Of a stretch of DNA of 64,000 nucleotides, positions 53,282-61,707 are shown one piece after another. The notes beneath the pieces are model-generated. The model searched no databases. It saw only the letters and a list, made by a program, of their open reading frames with translations, and had not been told where the DNA came from. This DNA comes from Brumimicrobium sp051745635 (GTDB lineage: Bacteria; Bacteroidota; Bacteroidia; Flavobacteriales_D; Crocinitomicaceae). The DNA is taken from the NCBI GenBank assembly GCA_051745635.1, contig JBNJEH010000002.1, positions 1 to 64,000 on the forward strand. The letters are read 5' to 3'. Positions within the stretch are counted from its first letter, which is position 1, and every line of letters begins with the position of its first letter. The translations under genes were made by a program, and so were the position numbers.

Positions 53282-53313
53282 TAGCATTTAACAATATTTT
53301 GGTGAACTTTTCG

Positions 53314-53343
53314 TTTGAATTGCTATCCGAATTTTTATTTTCG
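53314..53343 (+). promoter_or_regulatory. Promoter of the periplasmic folding operon
   Basis: TTTG (53314-53317), 18 nt, TATTTTCG (53336-53343), one mismatch from the consensus. The first gene starts 35 nt downstream. Confidence 0.55.
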
Positions 53344-53378
53344 TAAACTTAATTTCAAGAAAAATAAACAAACAAGCG

Positions 53379-55334
53379 ATGAAGCAACTATTCATTACTC
53401 TACTGGTCATTATTCCACTACTCGTGTGTGGACAGAAAAATGATGACGCCGTTGTTATGGAAGTCAATGGCGAACCGATTACGAAGAAAGAATTTCTGCA
53501 AGTCTATCTCAAGAATAATGACAATCCAAAGTTTGACAAAGCCAGCCTTGATGAATACATGGATTTGTTCAAAAAATTCAAATTTAAAGTCGCTGAAGCG
53601 GAGGAACTCGGTTACGACACGATTCCTTCCATTCAAAAAGAGCTCAAAGGGTACAAACAACAGCTGGCACGACCTTATTTGGTCGACTCCTCAAAAAACG
53701 AGGAACTCGTAAAGGAGGCTTATGAGCGCATGAAAGAGGAAGTGCGCGCTTCTCACATTCTCGTAAAAGTTCCGCCGAGTGCTCCACCAGAGGACACTTT
53801 AGAAGCGTACAACCGCATCGTAGAAATGAAAAAGCGCATCGAAAACGGCGCGTCCTTCGAATCGGTAGCCACGAGTAAAAACGGATCAGAAGACCCATCG
53901 GCAAAAGAAAATAAAGGAGACCTCGGCTTTTTTACAGCTTTCCAAATGGTTTATCCTTTTGAAACAGCCGCGTACACTACTGAAGTTGGTGAAATTTCCA
54001 ACCCCATACGAACCAAATATGGTTATCACATTGTGAAAGTAACTGATAAGCGTGAAGCAAGAGGAACAATTACAACAGCGCACATCATGGTCGCCCTTCA
54101 AAAAAATGCCGGCAAATCTGATATTCAGTCGGCTCAACAGAAAATTGACGAAATTCATCAGAAACTGGAAGAAGGAGAACCTTTCGAAAATTTAGTGAAG
54201 CTTTACTCCGATGATCGCGGATCGAAGTCAAAAGGCGGTCGCTTACCCGCTTTTGGATCCGGAACAAATCAACGAATGGTGCCTGAATTTGAAGAAGCTG
54301 CTTTTGCACTTGAAAACGACGGCGATTACACTGACCCCGTTCAAACTGATTATGGTTTTCACATTATCAAACGCCTGGACTATGATCCGTTGAAACCTTT
54401 CGATTCACTCAAGAGCGAACTGCAAAGTAAAGTGAATCGCGGAAGTCGCGGGCAAAAGACGCAGAAATCTTTCATCCAAAACCTGAAGCGGGAAAACAAA
54501 TTCAAGGATAAAAAGGAAAAACGCATCGATTGGTTCTACGAAAATGTCGACTCTACCGTTTTTAAAGGAAAATGGGAAGCACCTCAGCTCAGCAAAAACA
54601 AATGGATGTTTAAATACAAAGGTCGCAAATATATGATGCAGGAGTTCGCTGATTTCCTCGGTGGCCTGAAAAGAAAAAACCCCATAAACATGCAGGCATT
54701 TATCAATCGTCAATATACCGAATGGCAGAATGAACAAATCATAGCTGATGAGAAATCCCGACTGAAGGAAAAATACCCGGAATATCGCGCAATGCTCCAG
54801 GAATACCACGATGGTATTTTGCTCTACGAAATCATGAAAGATAAAGTATGGGATCGCGCCATTAAAGATACGACCGGCTTAGAAGCGTATTTTGAAAAAC
54901 ATCAAAAGCAGTATCAGTGGCCTCAGCGCTATCAAGCGACGATCTTTTCTGCCAAAAACCAGGCGATGTTAGATACCGCTATCGCGCTCTACAAATTGGA
55001 CACGATGGATCTGAGAGACATCCTCACCACTGTCAATAAAGAATCTCAGCTCAATTTATCGGGAGAAGAGGGTAAATTCATCCCTGAGCGCCACCCACTC
55101 TTGAAAGATCGCTCATTGGATCAAGGAGTAAACGAACCGTTTAAAAAAGAGGAAAAGCACCACCTCATTATCGTTGAGGAAGTGTTAAAACCTTCTGACA
55201 AATCGCTTCAGGAAGCAAGGGGACAAGTGGTCCAGGATTATCAAAATCACTTGGAGAAAACATGGATTGAAGAACTCAAGAAGAAACATACGATTGATGT
55301 CAACGAAGCGGTGCTCTACAGCCTTGGTGAATAA
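53379..55334 (+). CDS. Periplasmic peptidylprolyl isomerase with two parvulin domains
   Basis: 651 residues. Signal peptide ending near VCGQ (about 19). N-terminal chaperone helices (about 25-120, VNGEPITKKEFLQVYL); parvulin domain 1 (about 122-230, ASHILVKVPPSAP through YGYHIVKVTDK); parvulin domain 2 (about 232-335, TTAHIMVAL through YGFHIIKRLDY); then a long C-terminal region (about 340-651) without a known domain. A folding factor for outer membrane and secreted proteins, analogous to SurA/PpiD. First of three related genes; its last 8 nt overlap the next gene. Confidence 0.9.
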   Translation: MKQLFITLLVIIPLLVCGQKNDDAVVMEVNGEPITKKEFLQVYLKNNDNPKFDKASLDEYMDLFKKFKFKVAEAEELGYDTIPSIQKELKGYKQQLARPYLVDSSKNEELVKEAYERMKEEVRASHILVKVPPSAPPEDTLEAYNRIVEMKKRIENGASFESVATSKNGSEDPSAKENKGDLGFFTAFQMVYPFETAAYTTEVGEISNPIRTKYGYHIVKVTDKREARGTITTAHIMVALQKNAGKSDIQSAQQKIDEIHQKLEEGEPFENLVKLYSDDRGSKSKGGRLPAFGSGTNQRMVPEFEEAAFALENDGDYTDPVQTDYGFHIIKRLDYDPLKPFDSLKSELQSKVNRGSRGQKTQKSFIQNLKRENKFKDKKEKRIDWFYENVDSTVFKGKWEAPQLSKNKWMFKYKGRKYMMQEFADFLGGLKRKNPINMQAFINRQYTEWQNEQIIADEKSRLKEKYPEYRAMLQEYHDGILLYEIMKDKVWDRAIKDTTGLEAYFEKHQKQYQWPQRYQATIFSAKNQAMLDTAIALYKLDTMDLRDILTTVNKESQLNLSGEEGKFIPERHPLLKDRSLDQGVNEPFKKEEKHHLIIVEEVLKPSDKSLQEARGQVVQDYQNHLEKTWIEELKKKHTIDVNEAVLYSLGE

Positions 55335-56187
55335 CAAACATTTGAAATACGCCGGGAAGGTTGTCTTAACGGGCAGCCTTCTCGTGTTTTTATCTTCCTG
55401 TTCATCACAACAGCAAGACGATGTAGTCTGCCAGGTTCAGGATCACGCATTAACGGAATCAATGCTTGAAGAATTAGTAAATTATTATGCAGACGAATAC
55501 AGTCCTGATCATCTGCGCGAACGCGTTATCGAACGCTGGGCTTTTCAAAAACAGATTGAACTGGCCATGGAGGATCAACGTCCGCAGCAAAAAAGATGGA
55601 ATGAATTGCGCAGCAGGGACGAATTAACGGATTTGCACCGCTTCGATCTGGAGAATAATTATATTGCTCAACAGCTCGACTCCTCGGTAAGTGATCAGGA
55701 AATTCAGACCTATTATGACAATCATCGCGATCAATATAAAAGTGAATCCTATATTGTTCGTGCGCTCTACATTCGCATCCCCGACAGTGTCGCTCTTCAA
55801 GTACCTTTTGAAGATCACTTTCTGTTAAAAAATGATAAAGATGAGCAGCTCATTCAAAAATACGCCAAACTCTATGCTGAAAATTTCTATTTTGAGCGCG
55901 ATAAATGGATATATTTTGATGACCTTACAAAAGAGATACCGATGAGCAATAACAAGAAGCAGAACCTTATACTTCAAAAGGGGGCTTCTATTTTTCATGT
56001 GGATGACTGGACTTACTTTATTAACGTCATTGATTATCGATCCAAATCCGTATCTTCCCCAATGCAAATTGAAAAAAACAATATCAAAAAACGAATTTTA
56101 AAACGTAGAATTAACGCGCTTCGTCAGGAAGCAACAGAAACAATTGCAAAAAATGTCAAAGAACAATATCCTCTTACTCTGCATTAG
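55327..56187 (+). CDS. Lipoprotein related to SurA/PpiC proteins but lacking a parvulin domain
   Basis: 286 residues from a GTG at 55327, overlapping the previous stop codon by 8 nt. Signal peptide with lipobox LSSC; helical SurA-type N-terminal region (CQVQDHALTESMLEELVNYYADEY, then RERVIERWAFQKQIELAM); a VSDQEIQTYYDNHRDQYKSE linker of the kind that leads into parvulin domains; but the expected SHILVK strand reads VRALYIRIPDS and the second half has no parvulin motifs. Inferred: membrane-anchored chaperone-only member of the folding operon. The frame open from 55267 is rejected because the GTG gives a proper lipoprotein start. Confidence 0.7.
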   Translation: MNNKHLKYAGKVVLTGSLLVFLSSCSSQQQDDVVCQVQDHALTESMLEELVNYYADEYSPDHLRERVIERWAFQKQIELAMEDQRPQQKRWNELRSRDELTDLHRFDLENNYIAQQLDSSVSDQEIQTYYDNHRDQYKSESYIVRALYIRIPDSVALQVPFEDHFLLKNDKDEQLIQKYAKLYAENFYFERDKWIYFDDLTKEIPMSNNKKQNLILQKGASIFHVDDWTYFINVIDYRSKSVSSPMQIEKNNIKKRILKRRINALRQEATETIAKNVKEQYPLTLH

Positions 56188-57547
56188 TCTAACGTCATTC
56201 ATCTCGATACGAGCACAAATCGTCTCAGATGGCGGTTCATCGTCTGAAAAAGTTATCGACGAGATCATCGCCCAAGTGGGTGATAATATTGTATTGCACT
56301 CCGATGTAGAGGCACAAAAACTTCAAATGGAAAACGAAGGTGTTCCGGAAGGCACCCCTGATAAAGACAAAAACAAATCGCGCTGTCAAATTCTGGAAGA
56401 GTTATTATATCAGAATTTACTGTTGAATCAAGCGAAGATTGACAGTATCGAAATTACGGACGACCAGGTGAATGCCGAAATGGAAAATCGCCTGCGAACG
56501 ATTGAACAACAGATTGGTAGTCGCGAAAAACTGGAAGATTTTTACGGAAAAACATATTCACAAATCAAAAATGAATTTCGCGATATTATTCGTGACCGGA
56601 TGCTGTCTCAGGAAATGGAAAGGCAAATCACCAAAGAAGTTTCCGTCAGTCCTGAAGATGTTCAGCGGTTTTTCAATAATATACCAGAAGATAGTATTCC
56701 TTATATCAATGAAAAAATAGCGATTCAGCAAATTGTAATTTACCCAAACATTTCACAATCCAGTAAAAATGAAGTGATTGAAAAACTCAAAGGATGGCGC
56801 GAAGACATCAAGAGCGGCAATCGTTCATTCTCAGCTGTTGCTACTATCCATTCTGAAGATGAGGGAAGCGCCAAAAAAGGAGGGAAACTTGAAGCTACGC
56901 GCGGCATGATGGTTAAGCCATTTGAGGCTGCTGCTTTTTCACTCGAAGTGGGTGAAGTATCTGATGTGGTAGAGACGCAGTACGGTTTTCACATTATCAA
57001 ATTGCTGGACCGCAAAGGAGACGATTATACGATCCGTCATATCTTACTGAGTCCCGAAGTGAGCAGTGAAGACTTGTCAAAAGCAGCCGCAATCATCGAT
57101 GAATGCCATGCACGATTAAAGGGGCACGAAATCACATGGGAAAAAGCTGTCAAAGAATACTCCGAAGATGATGAAACACGCCAAAACCAGGGGAATTTAA
57201 CCAATCCCTACTCGGGAGATCAATACTGGGATGTTTCCAACATTAACCGCATCGATCCGCAAATATTCGGAATGGTGAATAACCTCGATGAGGGTGAAAT
57301 ATCTGAACCGGCACTATACACGGATCAACAATCGCGAAAAGAAGGCGTGAGAATCGTGAGAATCAAAAACCGCATCGATCCCCACGTCGCCAATTTGGAA
57401 CAAGATTATAATTTCATCAAAAAGGCTACGGAAAACGAGAAAAAACAACGCATCATCCAGGATTGGGTCAAAAGTCGCGTTCGAAAGACTTATATCCGCC
57501 TGGACGATAGTTATAAAGACTGCAGTTTTGATTACGAATGGAAATAA
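56153..57547 (+). CDS. surA: SurA-like periplasmic chaperone/peptidylprolyl isomerase
   Basis: 464 residues from the ATG at 56153, overlapping the previous gene by 35 nt. Signal peptide ending near IRAQ. SurA chaperone module (about 35-170: IIAQVGDNIVLHSDVEAQ, LEELLYQNLLLNQAKID); parvulin domain 1 (about 180-285), less canonical at its first strand (IAIQQIVIYP) but ending YGFHIIKLLDR; parvulin domain 2 (about 288-400, TIRHILLSP). Escorts outer membrane proteins to the BAM machine. The overlap suggests translational coupling across all three genes. Confidence 0.88.
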   Translation: MSKNNILLLCISLTSFISIRAQIVSDGGSSSEKVIDEIIAQVGDNIVLHSDVEAQKLQMENEGVPEGTPDKDKNKSRCQILEELLYQNLLLNQAKIDSIEITDDQVNAEMENRLRTIEQQIGSREKLEDFYGKTYSQIKNEFRDIIRDRMLSQEMERQITKEVSVSPEDVQRFFNNIPEDSIPYINEKIAIQQIVIYPNISQSSKNEVIEKLKGWREDIKSGNRSFSAVATIHSEDEGSAKKGGKLEATRGMMVKPFEAAAFSLEVGEVSDVVETQYGFHIIKLLDRKGDDYTIRHILLSPEVSSEDLSKAAAIIDECHARLKGHEITWEKAVKEYSEDDETRQNQGNLTNPYSGDQYWDVSNINRIDPQIFGMVNNLDEGEISEPALYTDQQSRKEGVRIVRIKNRIDPHVANLEQDYNFIKKATENEKKQRIIQDWVKSRVRKTYIRLDDSYKDCSFDYEWK

Positions 57548-57574
57548 CTACTTTTAACCCATAATTCAAAAATT

Positions 57575-58528
57575 ATGTCAAACGTCGAGGAAGTTGATCA
57601 GTTGGTCAAAAAATATGAATCACTCAAAAAAGAGATCCACAAGGTCATTGTTGGTCAGGATGATGTGATCGATGAAGTGTTAATCAGCATTTTTTCCAGG
57701 GGTCATTGTCTACTCGTCGGGGTGCCGGGATTGGCCAAGACGCTATTGGTTAACACTATAGCCCAGTCGCTGGGACTCAGCTTTAACCGGATTCAGTTTA
57801 CGCCCGATTTAATGCCCTCCGACATTATTGGTGCTGAAATACTTAACGAAAATCGCGATTTCAAATTCGTCAAGGGACCATTGTTTAACAACATTGTCCT
57901 CGCCGATGAAATCAACCGTACACCGCCGAAAACGCAAGCGGCTTTACTGGAAGCTATGCAGGAAAAACACGTTACGGCGGCGGGTCAAAACTATCCCCTG
58001 CCCGAACCTTTTTTCGTGCTGGCAACGCAGAATCCTATCGAACAAGAAGGAACTTATCCGTTACCTGAGGCACAACTGGACCGATTCATGTTCAACATCT
58101 GGGTCGACTATCCTTCATACGAGGAAGAAGTTGCTATTGTCAAGGCAACGACAACCGATCAGGATGTGTCCATTCAGCAAGCCATGACGAGTGATGACAT
58201 CATGAAATTTCAACGCTTGGTGCGGCAAATCCCCGTTGCGGATCACGTACTGGAATATGCGGTAAAACTGGCTGCAAAAACGCGTGTCAACGATCCGAGT
58301 GCTCCGGAGATAACGAAAAATTTTCTATCCTGGGGAGCAGGTCCGCGAGCATCACAATACCTCATTATCGGTGCGAAATGTCACGCTATGCTTCAGGGTA
58401 AATACACACCCGACGAAGCCGACGTCAAAGCCGTAGCGAAACCAATTTTGCGTCATCGTCTCGTTCGCAATTACAAAGCCGAAGCGGAAGGGTATTCGAT
58501 GGACAAAATTATCGAATCGCTGCTGTAA
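57575..58528 (+). CDS. MoxR family AAA+ ATPase
   Basis: 317 residues. Walker A GVPGLAKT (49-56), Walker B VLADE (108-112), followed by INRTPPKTQAALLEAMQE, sensor region FVLATQNPIEQEGTYPLPEAQLDRF, and an AAA lid. MoxR ATPases act as chaperones that insert metal cofactors or activate complexes, usually with a DUF58 and von Willebrand A-domain partner encoded next door. None of those partners follows here: the next gene is a TonB receptor. It starts 28 nt after surA and is likely in the same operon. Confidence 0.9.
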   Translation: MSNVEEVDQLVKKYESLKKEIHKVIVGQDDVIDEVLISIFSRGHCLLVGVPGLAKTLLVNTIAQSLGLSFNRIQFTPDLMPSDIIGAEILNENRDFKFVKGPLFNNIVLADEINRTPPKTQAALLEAMQEKHVTAAGQNYPLPEPFFVLATQNPIEQEGTYPLPEAQLDRFMFNIWVDYPSYEEEVAIVKATTTDQDVSIQQAMTSDDIMKFQRLVRQIPVADHVLEYAVKLAAKTRVNDPSAPEITKNFLSWGAGPRASQYLIIGAKCHAMLQGKYTPDEADVKAVAKPILRHRLVRNYKAEAEGYSMDKIIESLL

Positions 58529-58607
58529 TGAAACTCATAAAATTCTTACCCTTCTTATATACGACAAAGCATTCCCTGTCGTTATAAGCACAAATCAGGC
58601 GAATTCC

Positions 58608-61250
58608 ATGCGATGTTACGCAATGCTCTTCTTGCTCCTCTGCATTTCCAGTCCGGCTTTTAGTCAAAAAGCAACGGTTTATGGAAAAGTTGTAGACAAA
58701 ACAAACAAGGGTTTTCCCGACATACGCGTAGCTATTGCATCCAACCCGGGCAATAAAACAACGACCAATCTGGATGGTAAATACTCCCTGGACGTTCCAC
58801 CTGGAAAACACACGCTCATCATAACGTATGACGACAAACAAGAATCAATCGACTTTTTGGTGGCATCAGGAGAGGAACGCCGACTTCAAAAAGTGAAACT
58901 GGATATTCAGTATTTTACGGAAGTTTCCATTACGCGCCGAAGAAAAGGACCAATCGGTGATCTTCCGGCTATCGAGATCGAGCAAATCCCGGGCCCGCAA
59001 AGTTCCGTAGAGAATTACCTCACGCTCACCACCGCAGCTGTCTCCAACAACGAGTTGACCAATAATTATAATGTACGGGGCGGCAGCTACGACGAGAACC
59101 TCGTGTACGTCAATGGTTTTCAAATTTACCGCCCTTTTTTGACCCGTACGGGGCAGCAAGAAGGTATGAGCTTTATCAATCCGGCACTGGTCGAAAATAT
59201 CGCTTTTAGCGCGGGGGGGTTCGCTGCTGAGTATGGAGACCGCCTGAGTTCCGTACTGGATATTCAATACCGAAAACCCAAGGAATTCCGCGGATCATTC
59301 AACGCTTCTCTGCTCGGAACTTCTATTCACGTCGAAGATGAAGTAACGCCCCGGTTTAATTACATGGTGGCCGGACGTTATCGCGACCAATCGTACGTTT
59401 TGAACGCCTTGCCCGTAAAGGGAGCTTATCGTCCGCGTTTTTATGATTTTCAATTCCTCACCAATTATGCCATTACAGAAAACCTCACCTGGAGCGTTCT
59501 GGGGCATTTTTCGTCCAACGACTATCGTTTTGCTCCACAAACACAGGAAACGCGTTTTGGAACGGTCAACCAGGCGCTGAGTTTTAATGTATTCTTTGAA
59601 GGCGAGGAGCTCACTCGTTTCCGCACCATGACCGGAGCGACCTCGCTGAATTGGGACGTCAACAAACGCACGAACCTCGCCCTGTATGCTAAAGTTTTTA
59701 ACACCGATGAACGGGAAACATTTGACATTTTAGGAGAATACTATATCAACGAAATCGAGACCGATCCCGCTAAAGAAGAATTTGGAGATTCGATAGCCAC
59801 TCTGGGTGTGGGGGCTTTTTTAGATCACGCGCGCAACCGACTACAAGCCACGATATATTCGCTGCGCCATACAGGGTCTTATCAGTTCATGGAAATTGCC
59901 GAAGACGGCATGGGCTATAACAAAAAAGGTACACTGAAGTGGGGGATTTCTGCCCAATATGAGGATTTCTACGATGTCATGAGCGAATGGAATTATGTCG
60001 ACTCTGCGGGCTACAGTCTGCCTCAAAACCCCGACAACAACATCGAACTCTTTGAAGTTATTAAAGCACAAAACCTGCTGGCAACATTCCGCACCCGTGG
60101 CTTTTTACAGTTCAACCAAAAATTCAATTTTTTCAAGAAAGATTACCCTATTGCCATCACGCGCAAAGTTGAAGATTCGGCGGGAAACACCAGGAAAGTG
60201 ACTTATCGGGATACCATCGATCGTTCGCGGTCTCAATTATCATTTAATGCGGGCGTGCGTTCCGGCTACACAAAATTCAACGATGAATTCTATATTACTC
60301 CCCGCGCCATTTTGAGTTATTTTCCCCGACGCTATTACCGCAATGCTCAGGGAGAGACCAAAAAACGGTTTATGCGGATGCACGTCAGTTCCGGCCTCTA
60401 TTATCAACCGCCATTTTACAGAGAGCTCCGCGGTTTTGATGGTAAACTGAATACCTCCACGCGCAGTCAGAAATCATTTCATTTTGTGACCGGTATTGAT
60501 TACGCCTTCGAAATGTGGGATCGCAACACGCCCTTTAAACTCACAGGAGAAGCGTTTTACAAGTACATGTGGGATGTAAACCCGTATCAAATTGACAATG
60601 TGCGCACGCGATATTATGCCAACAACAATGCGATCGGTCATGCTTATGGACTCGATTTTAATCTGCACGGAGAATTCATAGAAGGAACACAGTCCTTTTT
60701 CAAAATGGGGCTTCTGCGCAGTATAGAAGACTTGCAAGACGACGATTACTACACCTATTTTAACTCTGACGGAGAAGAAATCATCCCCGGCTATACTTTC
60801 AACGATGAAGTCGCGGACAGCTCGCTGAATTCGCCTGGGTTTATACCCAAACCCACCGATCAGTGGTTTACGTTTGCCATCTTATTTCAGGATCGCATGC
60901 CCGGCCTGGAACAATTCACGGCGCAACTCGGGTTCAACTACGGTTCACGTTTGCCTTACGGTCCTCCCGACCGCAATCGCTACAAAGATACATTGCGTCA
61001 AAAGGCCTATTTTAGAGTGGATGTTGGATTTGGCTACGACTTTTTATACAATCAACCAAAAAAAGAAGATCGCAAGAAGTTTTTACGACCGTTTAGCGAT
61101 GTGCGCCTCAACTTTGAAATCTTTAATCTGCTCGGAATCGATAACGTCCTTTCACAACAATGGGTTCAGGATACTCAGGGTCGATTTTTTGCCATCCCGA
61201 ACTATCTCACCCAACGCAGGTTTAATTTGAAATTGATTTTGAGGTGGTAG
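58608..61250 (+). CDS. TonB-dependent outer membrane receptor with carboxypeptidase-regulatory domain
   Basis: 880 residues. Signal peptide ending near AFSQ; Ig-like carboxypeptidase-regulatory domain (about 22-105, VYGKVVDKTNKGFPDIRV); plug domain (about 115-235, VENYLTLTTAAVSNNELTNNYNVRGGSYDENLVYVNGFQIYRP); and a beta-barrel to the C-terminus. This matches the SusC-like/CirA group of Bacteroidota receptors. No SusD lipoprotein follows and no ligand can be read from the context. Placed after the folding operon and moxR, 80 nt downstream. Confidence 0.9.
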   Translation: MRCYAMLFLLLCISSPAFSQKATVYGKVVDKTNKGFPDIRVAIASNPGNKTTTNLDGKYSLDVPPGKHTLIITYDDKQESIDFLVASGEERRLQKVKLDIQYFTEVSITRRRKGPIGDLPAIEIEQIPGPQSSVENYLTLTTAAVSNNELTNNYNVRGGSYDENLVYVNGFQIYRPFLTRTGQQEGMSFINPALVENIAFSAGGFAAEYGDRLSSVLDIQYRKPKEFRGSFNASLLGTSIHVEDEVTPRFNYMVAGRYRDQSYVLNALPVKGAYRPRFYDFQFLTNYAITENLTWSVLGHFSSNDYRFAPQTQETRFGTVNQALSFNVFFEGEELTRFRTMTGATSLNWDVNKRTNLALYAKVFNTDERETFDILGEYYINEIETDPAKEEFGDSIATLGVGAFLDHARNRLQATIYSLRHTGSYQFMEIAEDGMGYNKKGTLKWGISAQYEDFYDVMSEWNYVDSAGYSLPQNPDNNIELFEVIKAQNLLATFRTRGFLQFNQKFNFFKKDYPIAITRKVEDSAGNTRKVTYRDTIDRSRSQLSFNAGVRSGYTKFNDEFYITPRAILSYFPRRYYRNAQGETKKRFMRMHVSSGLYYQPPFYRELRGFDGKLNTSTRSQKSFHFVTGIDYAFEMWDRNTPFKLTGEAFYKYMWDVNPYQIDNVRTRYYANNNAIGHAYGLDFNLHGEFIEGTQSFFKMGLLRSIEDLQDDDYYTYFNSDGEEIIPGYTFNDEVADSSLNSPGFIPKPTDQWFTFAILFQDRMPGLEQFTAQLGFNYGSRLPYGPPDRNRYKDTLRQKAYFRVDVGFGYDFLYNQPKKEDRKKFLRPFSDVRLNFEIFNLLGIDNVLSQQWVQDTQGRFFAIPNYLTQRRFNLKLILRW

Positions 61251-61425
61251 CTACCGCGATCATCCTTCAGACGCTGAAAGAAGAACAGCAACTATTTTTA
61301 AGATAAACGGGGCTACAAATCTTTACATGTTCTACAATAGCTTTATTTGTATGTTGCCACACCGCAATGCTCACTGCGCATGCAGTAGATCCAGCCGCCC
61401 ATCGTAACGAGCGAACTTCAGGCGA

Positions 61426-61641
61426 TCATTCTACCGTAACCTGCACTTCTCCTCCAATCTCGATAACATCCCCGACAATTATTTTAGCTCTTCTTCGCGT
61501 TTCTACGGCTCCGTTTCGCAGGACGGCTTCATCGTCTACAATCATCTTCGCATGTCCACCTGTTTGGGCAACACCAATGGCTTTGAGAAGTTGAATGAGT
61601 TCTATGTAGGAACCTTCGAGGTTAAAGTTTAATTTTTGCAT
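61426..61641 (-). CDS. Small S4 domain RNA-binding protein (YbcJ/YaaA type)
   Basis: 71 residues. It consists of a single S4 fold: YIELIQLLKAIGVAQTGGHAKMIVDDEAVLRNGAVETRRRAKI then VGDVIEIGGEVQVTV. This matches the YbcJ-like group of free-standing S4 proteins thought to bind structured RNA; a precise role is not established. It is the second S4 protein of the window (the other is the Hsp15-like one). A terminator for the upstream transporter gene sits between the two genes. Confidence 0.85.
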   Translation of the reverse strand: MQKLNFNLEGSYIELIQLLKAIGVAQTGGHAKMIVDDEAVLRNGAVETRRRAKIIVGDVIEIGGEVQVTVE

Positions 61642-61653
61642 TGTTTCCGGGAT

Positions 61654-61687
61654 AAAAAAAGGGTTTCAGAATGACTCCAAAACCCTT
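61654..61687 (-). terminator. Rho-independent terminator of the POT transporter gene
   Basis: Read on the minus strand: 8-bp stem (61687-61680 with 61666-61659), 13-nt loop, then seven T residues (plus-strand A-run 61654-61660). Confidence 0.8.
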
Positions 61688-61707
61688 CGTTCTATTGATT
61701 TTTTGTA

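Noticed and set aside
61251..61425. Small gene or RNA between the TonB receptor and the S4 protein
   Set aside because: No frame with coding character, no stable hairpin followed by T residues and no tRNA-like pattern.
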